Shown: positions 43,476 to 52,173 of the stretch, in pieces
Layout: every line of letters starts with the position of its first letter
Numbering within the stretch: the stretch's first letter is position 1
Origin: Henriciella sp045287255
GTDB lineage: Bacteria > Pseudomonadota > Alphaproteobacteria > Caulobacterales > Hyphomonadaceae
Direction: 5' to 3'
DNA: 64,000 nt
Assembly (NCBI RefSeq): GCF_045287255.1
Contig: NZ_CP137142.1
Location: 2,666,001-2,730,000 of the forward strand
Translations under genes and position numbers: made by a program
Notes under the pieces: model-generated
The model's input: the letters and a program-made list of their open reading frames with translations, nothing else
What the model was told of the DNA's origin: nothing
Databases searched by the model: none

Positions 43476-45176
43476 ATGGAAAGCATTAGTAAGTTTATCA
43501 CCCTGCTGACAGATTTCGTCTGGGGTGGAAATTGGGGCGACCAGACGATTCTGCCAATTGGCCCGGTCGTTGTGATCCTGCTCGGTACGGGTATCTATTT
43601 CATGATCCGGCTGCGGTTCCGTCCGCTCCGCCGCTTTGGCGCATCCATCGCGGAAGTCTGGGAAGGCCGCAAAGGCGACGGCGACAAAAACAAGATTACC
43701 GCCTGGCAGGCTCTCTCGACCGCTCTATCCGGGCAAGTCGGGACCGGTAACCTCGCCGGGGTGGCGACCGCGATCACCCTTGGTGGACCTGGCGCGATCT
43801 TCTGGATGTGGGTCACCGCCATCTTCGGCATGGCTCTGGCCTTCGCGGAATCCTCATTGGCGATCAAGTATCGTGAGACCGATGAGTATGGCCGCGTAAA
43901 CGGCGGACCGATGTACTATATCAAGAATGGCCTTGGAAAATCCTGGGGCTGGCTTGCGGTTCTGTTCTGTATCGGGACGATTTTCTCGGCCACTGCGACA
44001 GGCGGCATGGTACAGGCAAACTCGATCACCCAATCCGTACAGGAAAGCTCGCGCCAATTCTCTGGCGTCCTGCCATGTCAGTTAACCCAGCCCCTCAAGT
44101 CGAACGCTTATGTGGTTGCTGAAGGGGTTAGCGTAACTGAGACCATGTCCTCAGACGACCTGACCAAGGCCTCTGCCTGCGCCCTTGTTGAAACACCACA
44201 AGAGCGTCTCGTTCTGGCTGAAGGCACCACAGAAGATGGTCAGATGTCCGTCACCCCATACGCCTTTGATCCAACAAGCTCGGATCAACGCGTCATGGCG
44301 AACTGGATTGTTGGCCTTGTGCTCGCTGCGCTCGTTTTCGCGGTCATCATTGGCGGCATTAAGTCTATCGGCTCTGTCGCCGGCAAAATTGTTCCGCTGA
44401 TGGCGCTGGCCTATGTCGGTGTTGCGGTTGTGGTTCTGGCCATGAACTTCACTGAAATCCCACAAGCCTTCGGCAAGATTTTCTCAGGCGCGTTTGGCTG
44501 GGACCAGGCCGCTGGTGGCTTCACCGGCGCTGTTATCGCGATTGCCATCAGGGCCGGTGTCGACCGCGGACTGTTCTCAAATGAGGCGGGGCAAGGGTCT
44601 GCCCCGATCGCTCACGCGGCGGCGCAAACCAAGAACCCCGTCAAGCAGGGCGAAATCGCCATGGTCGGCGTCTTCCTCGACACGATCATCATTTGTACGA
44701 TGACCGCTTTGGTCATTCTTTGTGTGTCCGGGGATTTCGTCAACAGTTCGGGTGAGGCTGTGAAGTATGCTTACCAGACAGATGGCGTGTTGCAGGCAAC
44801 TGCCGTTACCAATGGTGCCTATGCGGCCGCCCTACCCTTCGGGGGATGGGTCGTGACCATCGCCATTGCTCTGTTTGCTTTCACCACCATTATTGGCTGG
44901 TCATACTATGCCGAACAGGCCGTCACTTACCTGCTTGGCGAATGGGCCACACACCCAATCCGCTATATCTGGGTTGTCGTGATCTTCATCGGCTCGCTCA
45001 CTCAAGTGGACTTCATCTGGCTGCTTGGCGGGCTGGCCAATGCTTCGATGGCATTGCCGAACCTGATTGCCCTGATCGCACTGTCAGGCGTGATTATCGC
45101 CATGCATAAGAAGAATGGCGATCCTGATACCGAGAATGGGGAGTCGGTGATGCTGAAAGGGGATAAGGTCGAGTAG
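43476..45176 (+). CDS. Alanine/glycine:cation symporter (AGCS) with an extramembrane insertion
   Basis: The 566-residue transporter has the AGCS signatures ALSTALSGQVGTGNLAGVATAI, GGPMYYIKNGLG, NEAGQGSAPIAHAAAQT and FAFTTIIGWSYYAEQA. Between GGMVQANSITQSVQ (about residue 185) and the helix starting NWIVGLVLAAL (about 277) lies an extra hydrophilic segment of roughly 80 residues with Cys201 and Cys235, which typical family members lack. It imports alanine or glycine with Na+. A hairpin terminator follows. Confidence 0.92.
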   Translation: MESISKFITLLTDFVWGGNWGDQTILPIGPVVVILLGTGIYFMIRLRFRPLRRFGASIAEVWEGRKGDGDKNKITAWQALSTALSGQVGTGNLAGVATAITLGGPGAIFWMWVTAIFGMALAFAESSLAIKYRETDEYGRVNGGPMYYIKNGLGKSWGWLAVLFCIGTIFSATATGGMVQANSITQSVQESSRQFSGVLPCQLTQPLKSNAYVVAEGVSVTETMSSDDLTKASACALVETPQERLVLAEGTTEDGQMSVTPYAFDPTSSDQRVMANWIVGLVLAALVFAVIIGGIKSIGSVAGKIVPLMALAYVGVAVVVLAMNFTEIPQAFGKIFSGAFGWDQAAGGFTGAVIAIAIRAGVDRGLFSNEAGQGSAPIAHAAAQTKNPVKQGEIAMVGVFLDTIIICTMTALVILCVSGDFVNSSGEAVKYAYQTDGVLQATAVTNGAYAAALPFGGWVVTIAIALFAFTTIIGWSYYAEQAVTYLLGEWATHPIRYIWVVVIFIGSLTQVDFIWLLGGLANASMALPNLIALIALSGVIIAMHKKNGDPDTENGESVMLKGDKVE

Positions 45177-45204
45177 CACCCCACCATTACCATATCAAAC
45201 TGGC

Positions 45205-45231
45205 AACAGGCGCTCTCATGGGGCGCCTGTT
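45205..45231 (+). terminator. Hairpin terminator after the symporter gene
   Basis: AACAGGCGC (45205-45213) pairs perfectly with GCGCCTGTT (45223-45231) over a 9-nt loop, 29 nt after the stop. It is followed by GTGCTTTC, a weak T-tract. Confidence 0.65.
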
Positions 45232-45268
45232 GTGCTTTCAGTAAGGCAAACAGCCTACATTACCTGCT

Positions 45269-46165
45269 ATGTCTGACATGGTCCGCATCGAAGCGTTTCT
45301 GGAAATGATGTCCGCTGAGCGTGGGGCATCACCCCATACGCTTGATGCCTATGGCCGGGACCTTCTTGACGCCAGCGGCTATTTGGGCGGTCATCTTTGC
45401 ACCTCGGATGGGGCAGACCTCTCAGACTGGCTGCAAAGCCTTTCGCGGGATGGCCTCGCTGCCTCAACGCAAGCCCGAAAGCTTTCTTCTCTCAAACGGT
45501 TCTTCCGCTTTCTGTTTGAAGAAGGCGATCGCAAAGATGATCCGACCTCGCGTCTCGAAGGCCCTAAGGCTGCGCGGGATATTCCCGATGTTCTCAGCCG
45601 CGAAGAAGTTACCGCGCTCCTTAAGGCCTGCGGGGACGATACGCGCCTTATCTGCCTGCTTGAACTATTGTATGGCGCTGGTCTGCGCGTTAGCGAGCTT
45701 GTCAGCCTGACCCTTGGGAGCCTGCCGCGGCGCCGAAACGGGCGCTGGGAAACCGCCGAGATCATCATCCGCGGCAAAGGTGGAAAAGAGCGACTCTGTC
45801 CTCTCGGCGCACCAGCCCTGTTGGCCTTGTCAGAATGGTTATCCGAACGCGATGACGAAAAATATGGCACAGGCAGCGCCGCTTTCGTTTTCCCGTCGCG
45901 CGGCAAGTCCGGCCATCTGACCCGCCGTCGCCTTGGGCAATTGCTGACCCAGCTCGCAGAACACGCAAATATCGACCCGGCCCGCGTTCATCCCCATGCC
46001 TTGCGCCATGCTTATGCCACCCACCTGTTGCAAGGTGGCGCAGACCTCCGAAGCGTCCAAACTCTACTGGGACATGCCGACATTTCGACGACGCAAATCT
46101 ATACACATGTCCTTACAGATGAGCTGGCAGAACTCTTGGAAACCAGCCACCCAATGGCGCAATAA
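45269..46165 (+). CDS. xerD: Tyrosine site-specific recombinase XerD
   Basis: The 298-residue recombinase has an N-terminal SAM-like core-binding domain (FLEMMSAERGASPHTLDAY) and a catalytic domain with Arg140 (GAGLRVSEL), Lys in GKGGKERL, HALRHAYATHLL, GHADIS and nucleophile Tyr278 (TTQIYTHV). Length and motifs fit housekeeping XerD, which resolves chromosome dimers with XerC at dif. No attachment site or mobile-element genes adjoin it. Confidence 0.92.
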   Translation: MSDMVRIEAFLEMMSAERGASPHTLDAYGRDLLDASGYLGGHLCTSDGADLSDWLQSLSRDGLAASTQARKLSSLKRFFRFLFEEGDRKDDPTSRLEGPKAARDIPDVLSREEVTALLKACGDDTRLICLLELLYGAGLRVSELVSLTLGSLPRRRNGRWETAEIIIRGKGGKERLCPLGAPALLALSEWLSERDDEKYGTGSAAFVFPSRGKSGHLTRRRLGQLLTQLAEHANIDPARVHPHALRHAYATHLLQGGADLRSVQTLLGHADISTTQIYTHVLTDELAELLETSHPMAQ

Positions 46166-46240
46166 CCGACCTGCGACGATCCCCCCATTGCCAGCGTCCG
46201 CGCGCCCGCTATGTTGCGCCGCACAAATGGAGGAAAACAG

Positions 46241-47275
46241 ATGAGCCAGAAAGCGCCGCGTCAATTTTTTAAGCCCCTGGCCGCCGGGGCCCCTGATCCG
46301 TATCGCGAGCTTCCTGTCAAAGTTGAGCGGATGATCCAGTTCGTGCCGCCGCATCTCGATAAGGTGCGCGCCAAAGTCCCCGGCATGGCCGACACTTGTG
46401 ACGTTGTCCTGGGCAATCTTGAGGATGCGATCCCCGCCGACGCCAAAGAGGCTGCCCGCGCAGGCGTTATCGAAATGGCAGGTATGCTGGATTGGCAGGC
46501 CAAGGGCACCGGCCTGTGGAGCCGCGTCAATTGCCTCAACTCGCCCTGGTTCCTTGATGATGTAACCGAGCTGGTGACAAAAGCCGGGCAGCAAATTGAT
46601 GTTCTGATGATCCCGAAGGTCGAAGGCCCGTGGGATATTCACTATGTCGACCAACTTGTCGCCCAGCTTGAAGCCAAGGCCGGTCTGACCCGTCCGATCC
46701 TGCTGCATGCGATCCTGGAAACTGCTGAAGGTGTGGCGCGTGTTGAGGATATTTGCCTTGCCAGTCCGCGCATGCAGGGTATCTCGCTTGGCCCGGCCGA
46801 TCTTGCCGCCAGTCGCAAGATGAAAACCACGCGCGTCGGTGGCGGGCATCCATTCTATAAAGTTATCGAAGACCCGCATGAAGATGGCAGCCCGCGCGCC
46901 AGCGCTCAGCAAGATCCATGGCACTACACGATCGCAAAAATGGTCGATGCTTGCGGCATGGCCGGGATCAAACCCTTCTATGGCCCATTCGGTGATATTG
47001 CTGACCTTGAAGCCTGCGAACAACAATTCCGCAACGCCTTCCTGATGGGCTGCGTTGGCACATGGACGCTGCACCCTTCACAAATTGATGTCGCCAAAAA
47101 AGTCTTCAGCCCAGACCCGGATGAGGTTGCTTTTGCTCGCCGTGTTCTTGAAGCCATTCCCGATGGGGCAGGCGTCGCCATGCTCGACGGTAAAATGCAG
47201 GACGATGCAACCTGGAAACAGGCCAAGGTGATTGTCGATCTCGCCGATCAGATCGCCGCCAAGGATAGCGCCTAG
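46241..47275 (+). CDS. HpcH/HpaI-type CoA-ester lyase (malyl-CoA lyase-like)
   Basis: The 344-residue protein has the CitE/HpcH-type barrel: DVVLGNLEDAIPADAKEAAR with metal-binding acidic residues, LLHAILETAEGV with the conserved Glu, ISLGPADLAASR, and WTLHPSQIDVA near the C-terminus. Related enzymes cleave or form malyl-CoA or beta-methylmalyl-CoA. The start at 46241 follows GGAGG. There is no ethylmalonyl-CoA pathway context, so the exact substrate is unknown. Confidence 0.78.
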   Translation: MSQKAPRQFFKPLAAGAPDPYRELPVKVERMIQFVPPHLDKVRAKVPGMADTCDVVLGNLEDAIPADAKEAARAGVIEMAGMLDWQAKGTGLWSRVNCLNSPWFLDDVTELVTKAGQQIDVLMIPKVEGPWDIHYVDQLVAQLEAKAGLTRPILLHAILETAEGVARVEDICLASPRMQGISLGPADLAASRKMKTTRVGGGHPFYKVIEDPHEDGSPRASAQQDPWHYTIAKMVDACGMAGIKPFYGPFGDIADLEACEQQFRNAFLMGCVGTWTLHPSQIDVAKKVFSPDPDEVAFARRVLEAIPDGAGVAMLDGKMQDDATWKQAKVIVDLADQIAAKDSA

Positions 47276-47353
47276 CTTATACTGCGCACATAGGATTTGA
47301 TTTTTAACTCTATATGTGTTTTCTATAGCTTATTGATCATTCCGGGGGGAGTC

Positions 47354-49285
47354 ATGATCAGAAAGCTTTTCTGGATCTTTGTTTCTATCAATGTTCTTGT
47401 CATTACAAGGCTTGGTGCATCAGCAGATAATGTCCGAAATCCGTTGTATGATCTTAAATCAAAAGATCTATGCCAGTATGAAGAAGATAATAATGGTAAA
47501 CCAAAACTGTCTCTGCCTAGTGATATTGTTCTGCACAAGGAAGACGGCCAAGAGTATTGGGTAGTCAGGAACGAGCACATCCTGGCTGCGCTACAAGAAC
47601 GATACGATGTCTCTTTGAGCATTAAGGACTTGTTGAAAACAAAAGATCCTAAACTCAGCCTCAAGAAGCTGATCGCCCCATGCTTCGCTGGCGAAGCTAC
47701 ATGCGAAAAAGATGCAGTATTTGCCGCTGATACCGTACGCTTTGATGGAAAGGATGAAGCCGCACGCATGAGGCGAGCACTGCTGCGCCTTTTCAAAGCC
47801 GCTGAAACAGGCTCTGCGAATGGTTTTGTTGTCATTGCAACCGACTGGGAAGCTGAAACTGTATGGAGCCCCGACCCTAAATCTCCAGACCCTAAACTTG
47901 AAGAAATCCAAGGAAAGTACAAAGCTATTAACTACCGGCCTATGCTCAATCCTGGTTTAGACGATCACTTGATAGGCCATTTCATTGATGCAGCAGAGCC
48001 TGCTTCATACAAAGACAGCCCTTTCATAGTCTTGTGTAGAGGTGGAGGATCACAAGATGCCCCTCGGGTGGAAGTCGATCAACCAAACCTGTTCCCAAAG
48101 GGAGCACCACGGATCGAGAACGCTATTACACCTTCAACGCGTCTTGATGGCGTCGCCACTGAGATTGCTGAACTTGGCAAACAGCGCTCTATGAAATGGC
48201 GCAATAATAAAGGCTGGGAACTCAATAGGGAGTTTGTTCTGGTTGGAAAGACCAGTGATTTTGCAAAGTCCGATGCTGATGGCATGGAAATTGGCCTCAC
48301 TGAAAACATCAAAGACAAAGGTGGTGAAGGTACAGATGCAATTAAAGCCAATGCAGCTATGGGCCTTAAGCTTTCATGGTCCAAGGGAGGCGATCAAGAG
48401 AAGCAAACAGCCAGACAGACTTTCTCACTAACGCCTTTCATTGCAATCGACCAAAGCGCCGCCGATTTCAAACAGTTCGAGTTCACTGAGACAGGCTCAA
48501 TCGCACTGGACGAAAATGACGACCCAAAGATCATATCCTCTAAAGTCGCTTTTGCAGAGTATTCTGCGGGCTTCCGATTTGACTACGAATATACAGGTGC
48601 TCCGCGACCTGAATCAAAGTACAGAGGTCGCAATCTTTCGCGACAAACTTCATATACAGGCACTGGGGCCCCGGGGCTACGCATAGGAGCGATTGCAGAG
48701 CGCTTTACAGACAATAACAATAATCAGCATGGAAATAGGATTGGCTTGGAAATCGCCCCGCCCGCGCGCTTCGTACCCCTGCCGGGCTATCGGCAGAGCC
48801 TGCAACTCATGGATCATGATACCACTTGGGCACCATCCGATAAAAACCGCAAGCAAAAGAGACTTGGCCTATCTCACTGGTTAACTGGTTGGAGTGTCAA
48901 ATGGGATGCCGAACTTGCAATTGATTACTTAACCTACGATGATGCACCTTTAGACTTTGATACACCCGTAGCCTTCGACAGGGTAGGAGACACAGCCTAT
49001 ACAGCCGAAGGCTTTAACCTAAGCCTGGACCTTTCTAAGCAAGGATTGTTTGGATACCAGGGCGATGATGGGTGGTTAGAACTCTCAGCAGATTATTCAT
49101 GGCGAGATGCCAGCGACGCCGATAGCATAAACTTCGAAACCCCAGAAAAATGGGAACTTTCAGCTGCGCTTAATCACCCTGAAATGACGGGATTGTCGAT
49201 TGGCATCGACTATGAGCTGGGGCAAGATTTCAAAACCCAAAAAGAGTTCGACTTGATCTCACTAACGCTTAAAGCAAAATACTAG
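47354..49285 (+). CDS. Unknown 643-aa exported protein, barrel-like C-terminus
   Basis: The protein has a signal peptide (MIRKLFWIFVSINVLVITRL, cleavage near GASA), an N-terminal domain to about residue 210 with four or so cysteines (DLCQ, APCF, ATCE, VLCR), a linker, and a C-terminal 380 residues of alternating strands ending in LTLKAKY, like an outer-membrane barrel with terminal aromatic. The start follows GGGGGA. Base composition and AT-rich codon choice differ visibly from neighbours, as does the AT-rich upstream region. I recognise no family. It may have been acquired horizontally. Confidence 0.8.
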   Translation: MIRKLFWIFVSINVLVITRLGASADNVRNPLYDLKSKDLCQYEEDNNGKPKLSLPSDIVLHKEDGQEYWVVRNEHILAALQERYDVSLSIKDLLKTKDPKLSLKKLIAPCFAGEATCEKDAVFAADTVRFDGKDEAARMRRALLRLFKAAETGSANGFVVIATDWEAETVWSPDPKSPDPKLEEIQGKYKAINYRPMLNPGLDDHLIGHFIDAAEPASYKDSPFIVLCRGGGSQDAPRVEVDQPNLFPKGAPRIENAITPSTRLDGVATEIAELGKQRSMKWRNNKGWELNREFVLVGKTSDFAKSDADGMEIGLTENIKDKGGEGTDAIKANAAMGLKLSWSKGGDQEKQTARQTFSLTPFIAIDQSAADFKQFEFTETGSIALDENDDPKIISSKVAFAEYSAGFRFDYEYTGAPRPESKYRGRNLSRQTSYTGTGAPGLRIGAIAERFTDNNNNQHGNRIGLEIAPPARFVPLPGYRQSLQLMDHDTTWAPSDKNRKQKRLGLSHWLTGWSVKWDAELAIDYLTYDDAPLDFDTPVAFDRVGDTAYTAEGFNLSLDLSKQGLFGYQGDDGWLELSADYSWRDASDADSINFETPEKWELSAALNHPEMTGLSIGIDYELGQDFKTQKEFDLISLTLKAKY

Positions 49286-49326
49286 CGTTTAGCGCCCATT
49301 GGTTGTTGTGCCTTCAGGAATGCATT

Positions 49327-49692
49327 ATGATCTCACAAATGATACGTGCGTTCACATCCATTCTCTGGATTATCGCATCGCTTGCCCTGGGGTTTGAAGC
49401 GATGGCGCAGCCTTGTGACATGCGCGCACAAATGCAGGCCCCAGCTGAGCATCATGTCATGGCGGATATGCCTTGCGATGATCATATGATGATGCCGATC
49501 TCTGACGAGGAAGACGCGCCTGACCACCAGAAAATGGCCTGTTGTTGCGCCGCGCTTTTAGGCAATGGGGTCATGGAGCATCCCGTTCATATCACTCAAC
49601 CCATACCCGGCATTACCATGTGGGCTGCCCCCTTACCTGTGATCGCCTTGAGTCATCTCCCCGAATTTGAGCCTCCCCCTCCGCGAGCCTGA
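49327..49692 (+). CDS. His/Met/Cys-rich exported protein, probable metal handling
   Basis: The 121-residue protein has a signal peptide ending FEAMA, then CDMRAQMQ, HHVMADMPCDDHMMMP and KMACCCAALLG: clusters of His, Met and Cys suited to bind soft metals such as copper or mercury. The C-terminus is Pro-rich. AGGA precedes ATG 49327. It begins a four-gene operon including an HMA-domain protein and a MerT-like protein, which supports a metal role, but no family is recognised. Confidence 0.65.
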   Translation: MISQMIRAFTSILWIIASLALGFEAMAQPCDMRAQMQAPAEHHVMADMPCDDHMMMPISDEEDAPDHQKMACCCAALLGNGVMEHPVHITQPIPGITMWAAPLPVIALSHLPEFEPPPPRA

Positions 49693-49731
49693 TCCTGTTT
49701 TTCAAGGATCAACTCACGAAGGAATACACAT

Positions 49732-50376
49732 ATGAAAATTCTCGGATTTGCCGCGCTCACGCTGGCAGCCGGTTCTATCCTGCACGCACCATCGGCAGAG
49801 GCGCGACCTGTCTCTTATCCCGGTGGTTGGACGCTGATGCAGATGAATAATGGCGACATGTCATCAGTTCATGTGCATTATTCGCCGACATTCCAGGGCT
49901 CCATTGGCCTCTATTCAGAGCGCAACTGGGGCAAGGACTGGCACTTTACAGGCCTGCAATACAATCGCTTGCTCAAGCGCTGGAATGGCGACACCAGCCA
50001 AGGTAATCTGTATTTCAAGGCTGGTGCCGGACAGGCCGACCCTTTCGGGTCTGATAGTGCCGAACTTGCTGGTTTTCTTGGCATCGCTGCTGATTGGGAA
50101 ACTCGTCGCTGGTTCGTCTCTTATGAAGGGCGGGCTTATGATCTTGGCTTTGGCCAGGATGCAAGACAAGCCGCACGCGTGGGCGTTGCGCCCTATATTG
50201 GCGACTATGGCGACCTGCACACATGGCTGATGCTTCAGGTCGAAAATGACCCTGAAGCCGACACCACAACCAAGCTCACCCCGCTCGTGCGCTTTTTCTA
50301 TGACGTTCAACTGCTCGAAATCGGGTATACACCCGAAGATGAAGAGCTGATGTTGAACTGGATCATCCGTTTTTAA
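49732..50376 (+). CDS. Probable outer-membrane beta-barrel protein in the metal operon
   Basis: The 214-residue protein has a signal peptide (ILHAPSAEA) and then alternating amphipathic strands rich in aromatic residues, ending WIIRF, the terminal Phe of outer-membrane barrels. His residues and Met occur near the N-terminus (LMQMNNGDMSSVHVHY). It lies 39 nt after the metal-binding-like gene and 11 nt before the HMA gene. It may be a porin-like channel or sensor; no family is recognised. Confidence 0.65.
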   Translation: MKILGFAALTLAAGSILHAPSAEARPVSYPGGWTLMQMNNGDMSSVHVHYSPTFQGSIGLYSERNWGKDWHFTGLQYNRLLKRWNGDTSQGNLYFKAGAGQADPFGSDSAELAGFLGIAADWETRRWFVSYEGRAYDLGFGQDARQAARVGVAPYIGDYGDLHTWLMLQVENDPEADTTTKLTPLVRFFYDVQLLEIGYTPEDEELMLNWIIRF

Positions 50377-50387
50377 GGACAAAACTC

Positions 50388-50726
50388 ATGAAACTTATCA
50401 AACTCACGCTCGCCGCATCCGCTTTTGCTTTTACGGTTCCTGTCGCTATGGCCCAGGATCATGGCGTCGAACCTGTGCAAGCGGCCCCCGCCGCACAAAC
50501 CATGGTCACCGCGAAGGTTAAGGGCATGGTCTGCGACTTTTGTGCGCGCGCGGTGACAAAAGTCTTTGGCAAGAATGATGCGGTGGAAAACGTCCATGTT
50601 GATCTCGATACACAGGAGATCCACGTCACGTTGAAGCCCGGAAGCGATCTCTCCGATGAAACTGTCGGTGAGTTGGTCAAGAAGTCAGGCTATACGCTGG
50701 TTTCTGTTGCGCGTGAAACCGCATGA
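50388..50726 (+). CDS. Periplasmic heavy-metal-associated (HMA/MerP-like) protein
   Basis: The 112-residue protein has a signal peptide (FTVPVAMAQ) and an HMA domain with the metal motif GMVCDFC (Cys-x2-Cys) near residue 47, followed by the expected VDLDTQEIHVTL strands. Such proteins carry Hg(II) or Cu(I) in the periplasm. It overlaps the MerT-like gene by ATGA, so the pair is coupled, as MerP and MerT are. Confidence 0.87.
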   Translation: MKLIKLTLAASAFAFTVPVAMAQDHGVEPVQAAPAAQTMVTAKVKGMVCDFCARAVTKVFGKNDAVENVHVDLDTQEIHVTLKPGSDLSDETVGELVKKSGYTLVSVARETA

Positions 50727-51127
50727 ATACCGCACAAGATGAAGTAAAGCCGCCCAGCGTCCTGCCTGCGACGCTGGCACTCTTTACGTCCGCAACCACA
50801 CTCATTTGCTGCGCCCTACCCGCCATGCTGGTCATGGTGGGTATGGGGGCCGTATGGTCAGGCGTGATTGGCACTGTTCCGGGTATCACCTGGTTCGGGG
50901 CTAACAAGCATCTTGTCTTTACGGTGACGGGGCTGGTTCTTGCCGCATCCGGAGCCTGGCAATGGCATGCGCGTACCCTGCCCTGCCCAGCTGATCCCAT
51001 AAAAGCGCGCGCCTGCACACGCCTGCGCCGGATCAGCTGGACCCTCTGGGGGATCAGCGTCGCCGCATTCATCATTGGCGGCTTCTTCGCCTTTTTCCCG
51101 GACACAGCCGCAGCTCTGTTTCTGTAG
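50723..51127 (+). CDS. MerT-like inner-membrane metal transport protein
   Basis: The 134-residue protein has about three helices. A Cys-Cys pair lies in the first helix (TTLICCALPAMLVMVGMGA) and further cysteines in a loop (LPCPADP and RACTR), the arrangement of MerT, which receives metal from MerP and passes it inward. There is no merA or merR in the window, so it could transport a different metal. It is last in the operon. Confidence 0.7.
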   Translation: MNTAQDEVKPPSVLPATLALFTSATTLICCALPAMLVMVGMGAVWSGVIGTVPGITWFGANKHLVFTVTGLVLAASGAWQWHARTLPCPADPIKARACTRLRRISWTLWGISVAAFIIGGFFAFFPDTAAALFL

Positions 51128-51180
51128 ACAAATCCCATCTAGGCGTTCACTTTCGCCCAACAATAACGGAGGACGCCTCG

Positions 51181-51611
51181 ATGGCACATACGCATGATGT
51201 TCCAACCACTGGATACAAGCCAAACCTTCAGGCTTGGTTTGACTATATGCTGGGTGGACATGACAAGGCTACCTTGCTCGACATGCTCCACGATGATGTC
51301 GTCTTCCGCAGCCCGGTTGTGCACACACCGCAGGAAGGCAAGGCGATCACGTTCGCTTATCTGTCAGCGGCGGGAAACACGCTGGGTGGCGACACGTTCA
51401 AATATACGCGCTCTTTGATTGTGGCGAAAAGGCTGTCCTCGAATTTGAGTGCGTGATGGACGGTATTCACGTGAACGGCATCGATATGATTGAATGGGAT
51501 CAGGACGGCAAAATTACAGACTTCAAAGTCATGGTCCGACCCCTCAAAGGCATGCAGGTCGTTCATGCGGCTATGGGGGCCATGCTGGCCAAGATGAAAG
51601 CAGACGCTTGA
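51181..51611 (+). pseudogene. NTF2-like protein broken by one frameshift
   Basis: The first frame (51181 on) gives an NTF2-like N-terminus (LQAWFDYMLGGHDKATLLDML, HDDVVFRSPVVHTPQ) up to FKYTRS, then goes out of frame and stops at 51456. The next frame continues DCGEKAVLEFECVMDGI and ends FKVMVRPLKGMQVVHAAMG at TGA 51611. Adding a T to the TTT run at 51414-51416 restores a 143-residue protein. The following GNAT gene starts on its stop codon, so the break may be a base-call error. Confidence 0.8.
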
Positions 51612-52141
51612 GCACACCAACACTCGTTTCTGACCGATTAATCATCCGCGGCGTGGAAGCCACAGACCTTGATGGGCTGGCGACGATTCGCGCTGATGAA
51701 GGTGTCGGCCGCTTTACCGGAGGCGTACGGTCCCGTCAGGATGTCTGGATGACCATGTTACGGGCGCATGGGCTCTGGCAGATGCTGGGCTATGGTTACT
51801 GGATTGCCGAGCATCGCAAGACGGGCGCGATCATTGGCGAGGTTGGCTTTGCTGATTTCCAGCGTGGCATTGAGCCGGATATTTCCGGAACCCCGGAAGC
51901 TGGCTGGATCATCGCACCAGACGCATGGGGGCAAGGCTATGCTTCTGAAGCTATGCAGGCGGTCCATGACTGGCTGGACGAGGTTCGTCCCGGCCGCTCA
52001 ACCTGTATCATTAATCCAGATAATACCGCCTCGATCAGGGTGGCTGAGAAGCTTGGCTATCGCGATTTTGCCCTGACCGATATGGCCGAGGATCCCATTC
52101 TGGTCTTTGAACGTTTCTCTCCTGCCGCACGAAAAGGCTAG
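51608..52141 (+). CDS. GNAT family N-acetyltransferase, RimJ-like
   Basis: The 177-residue protein starts at TTG 51608 (M-STPTLVSDRLIIRG), overlapping the preceding stop as TTGA. It contains GWIIAPDAWGQGYASEAMQAV, the acetyl-CoA binding motif, and NTASIRVAEKLGY, typical of RimJ/RimL-like acetyltransferases. GAAAG lies upstream of the TTG. Acceptor unknown. Confidence 0.82.
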   Translation: MSTPTLVSDRLIIRGVEATDLDGLATIRADEGVGRFTGGVRSRQDVWMTMLRAHGLWQMLGYGYWIAEHRKTGAIIGEVGFADFQRGIEPDISGTPEAGWIIAPDAWGQGYASEAMQAVHDWLDEVRPGRSTCIINPDNTASIRVAEKLGYRDFALTDMAEDPILVFERFSPAARKG

Positions 52142-52173
52142 CGGGGCATGACAATGCTCGCTATTTAGCGCTT

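Noticed and set aside
45269..46165. Tyrosine recombinase as a sign of an integrated element
   Set aside because: Length and motifs fit housekeeping XerD, and no att repeats, transposases or phage genes flank it.
46064..47074. Long open frame of 336 codons on the minus strand
   Set aside because: It lies antisense to the CoA-ester lyase gene, shows no recognisable family, and arises from codon bias of the real gene.
49327..51127. Classical mercury-resistance (mer) operon
   Set aside because: No merR or merA, and the HMA and MerT-like proteins are accompanied by unrelated exported proteins; only a general metal role is supported.
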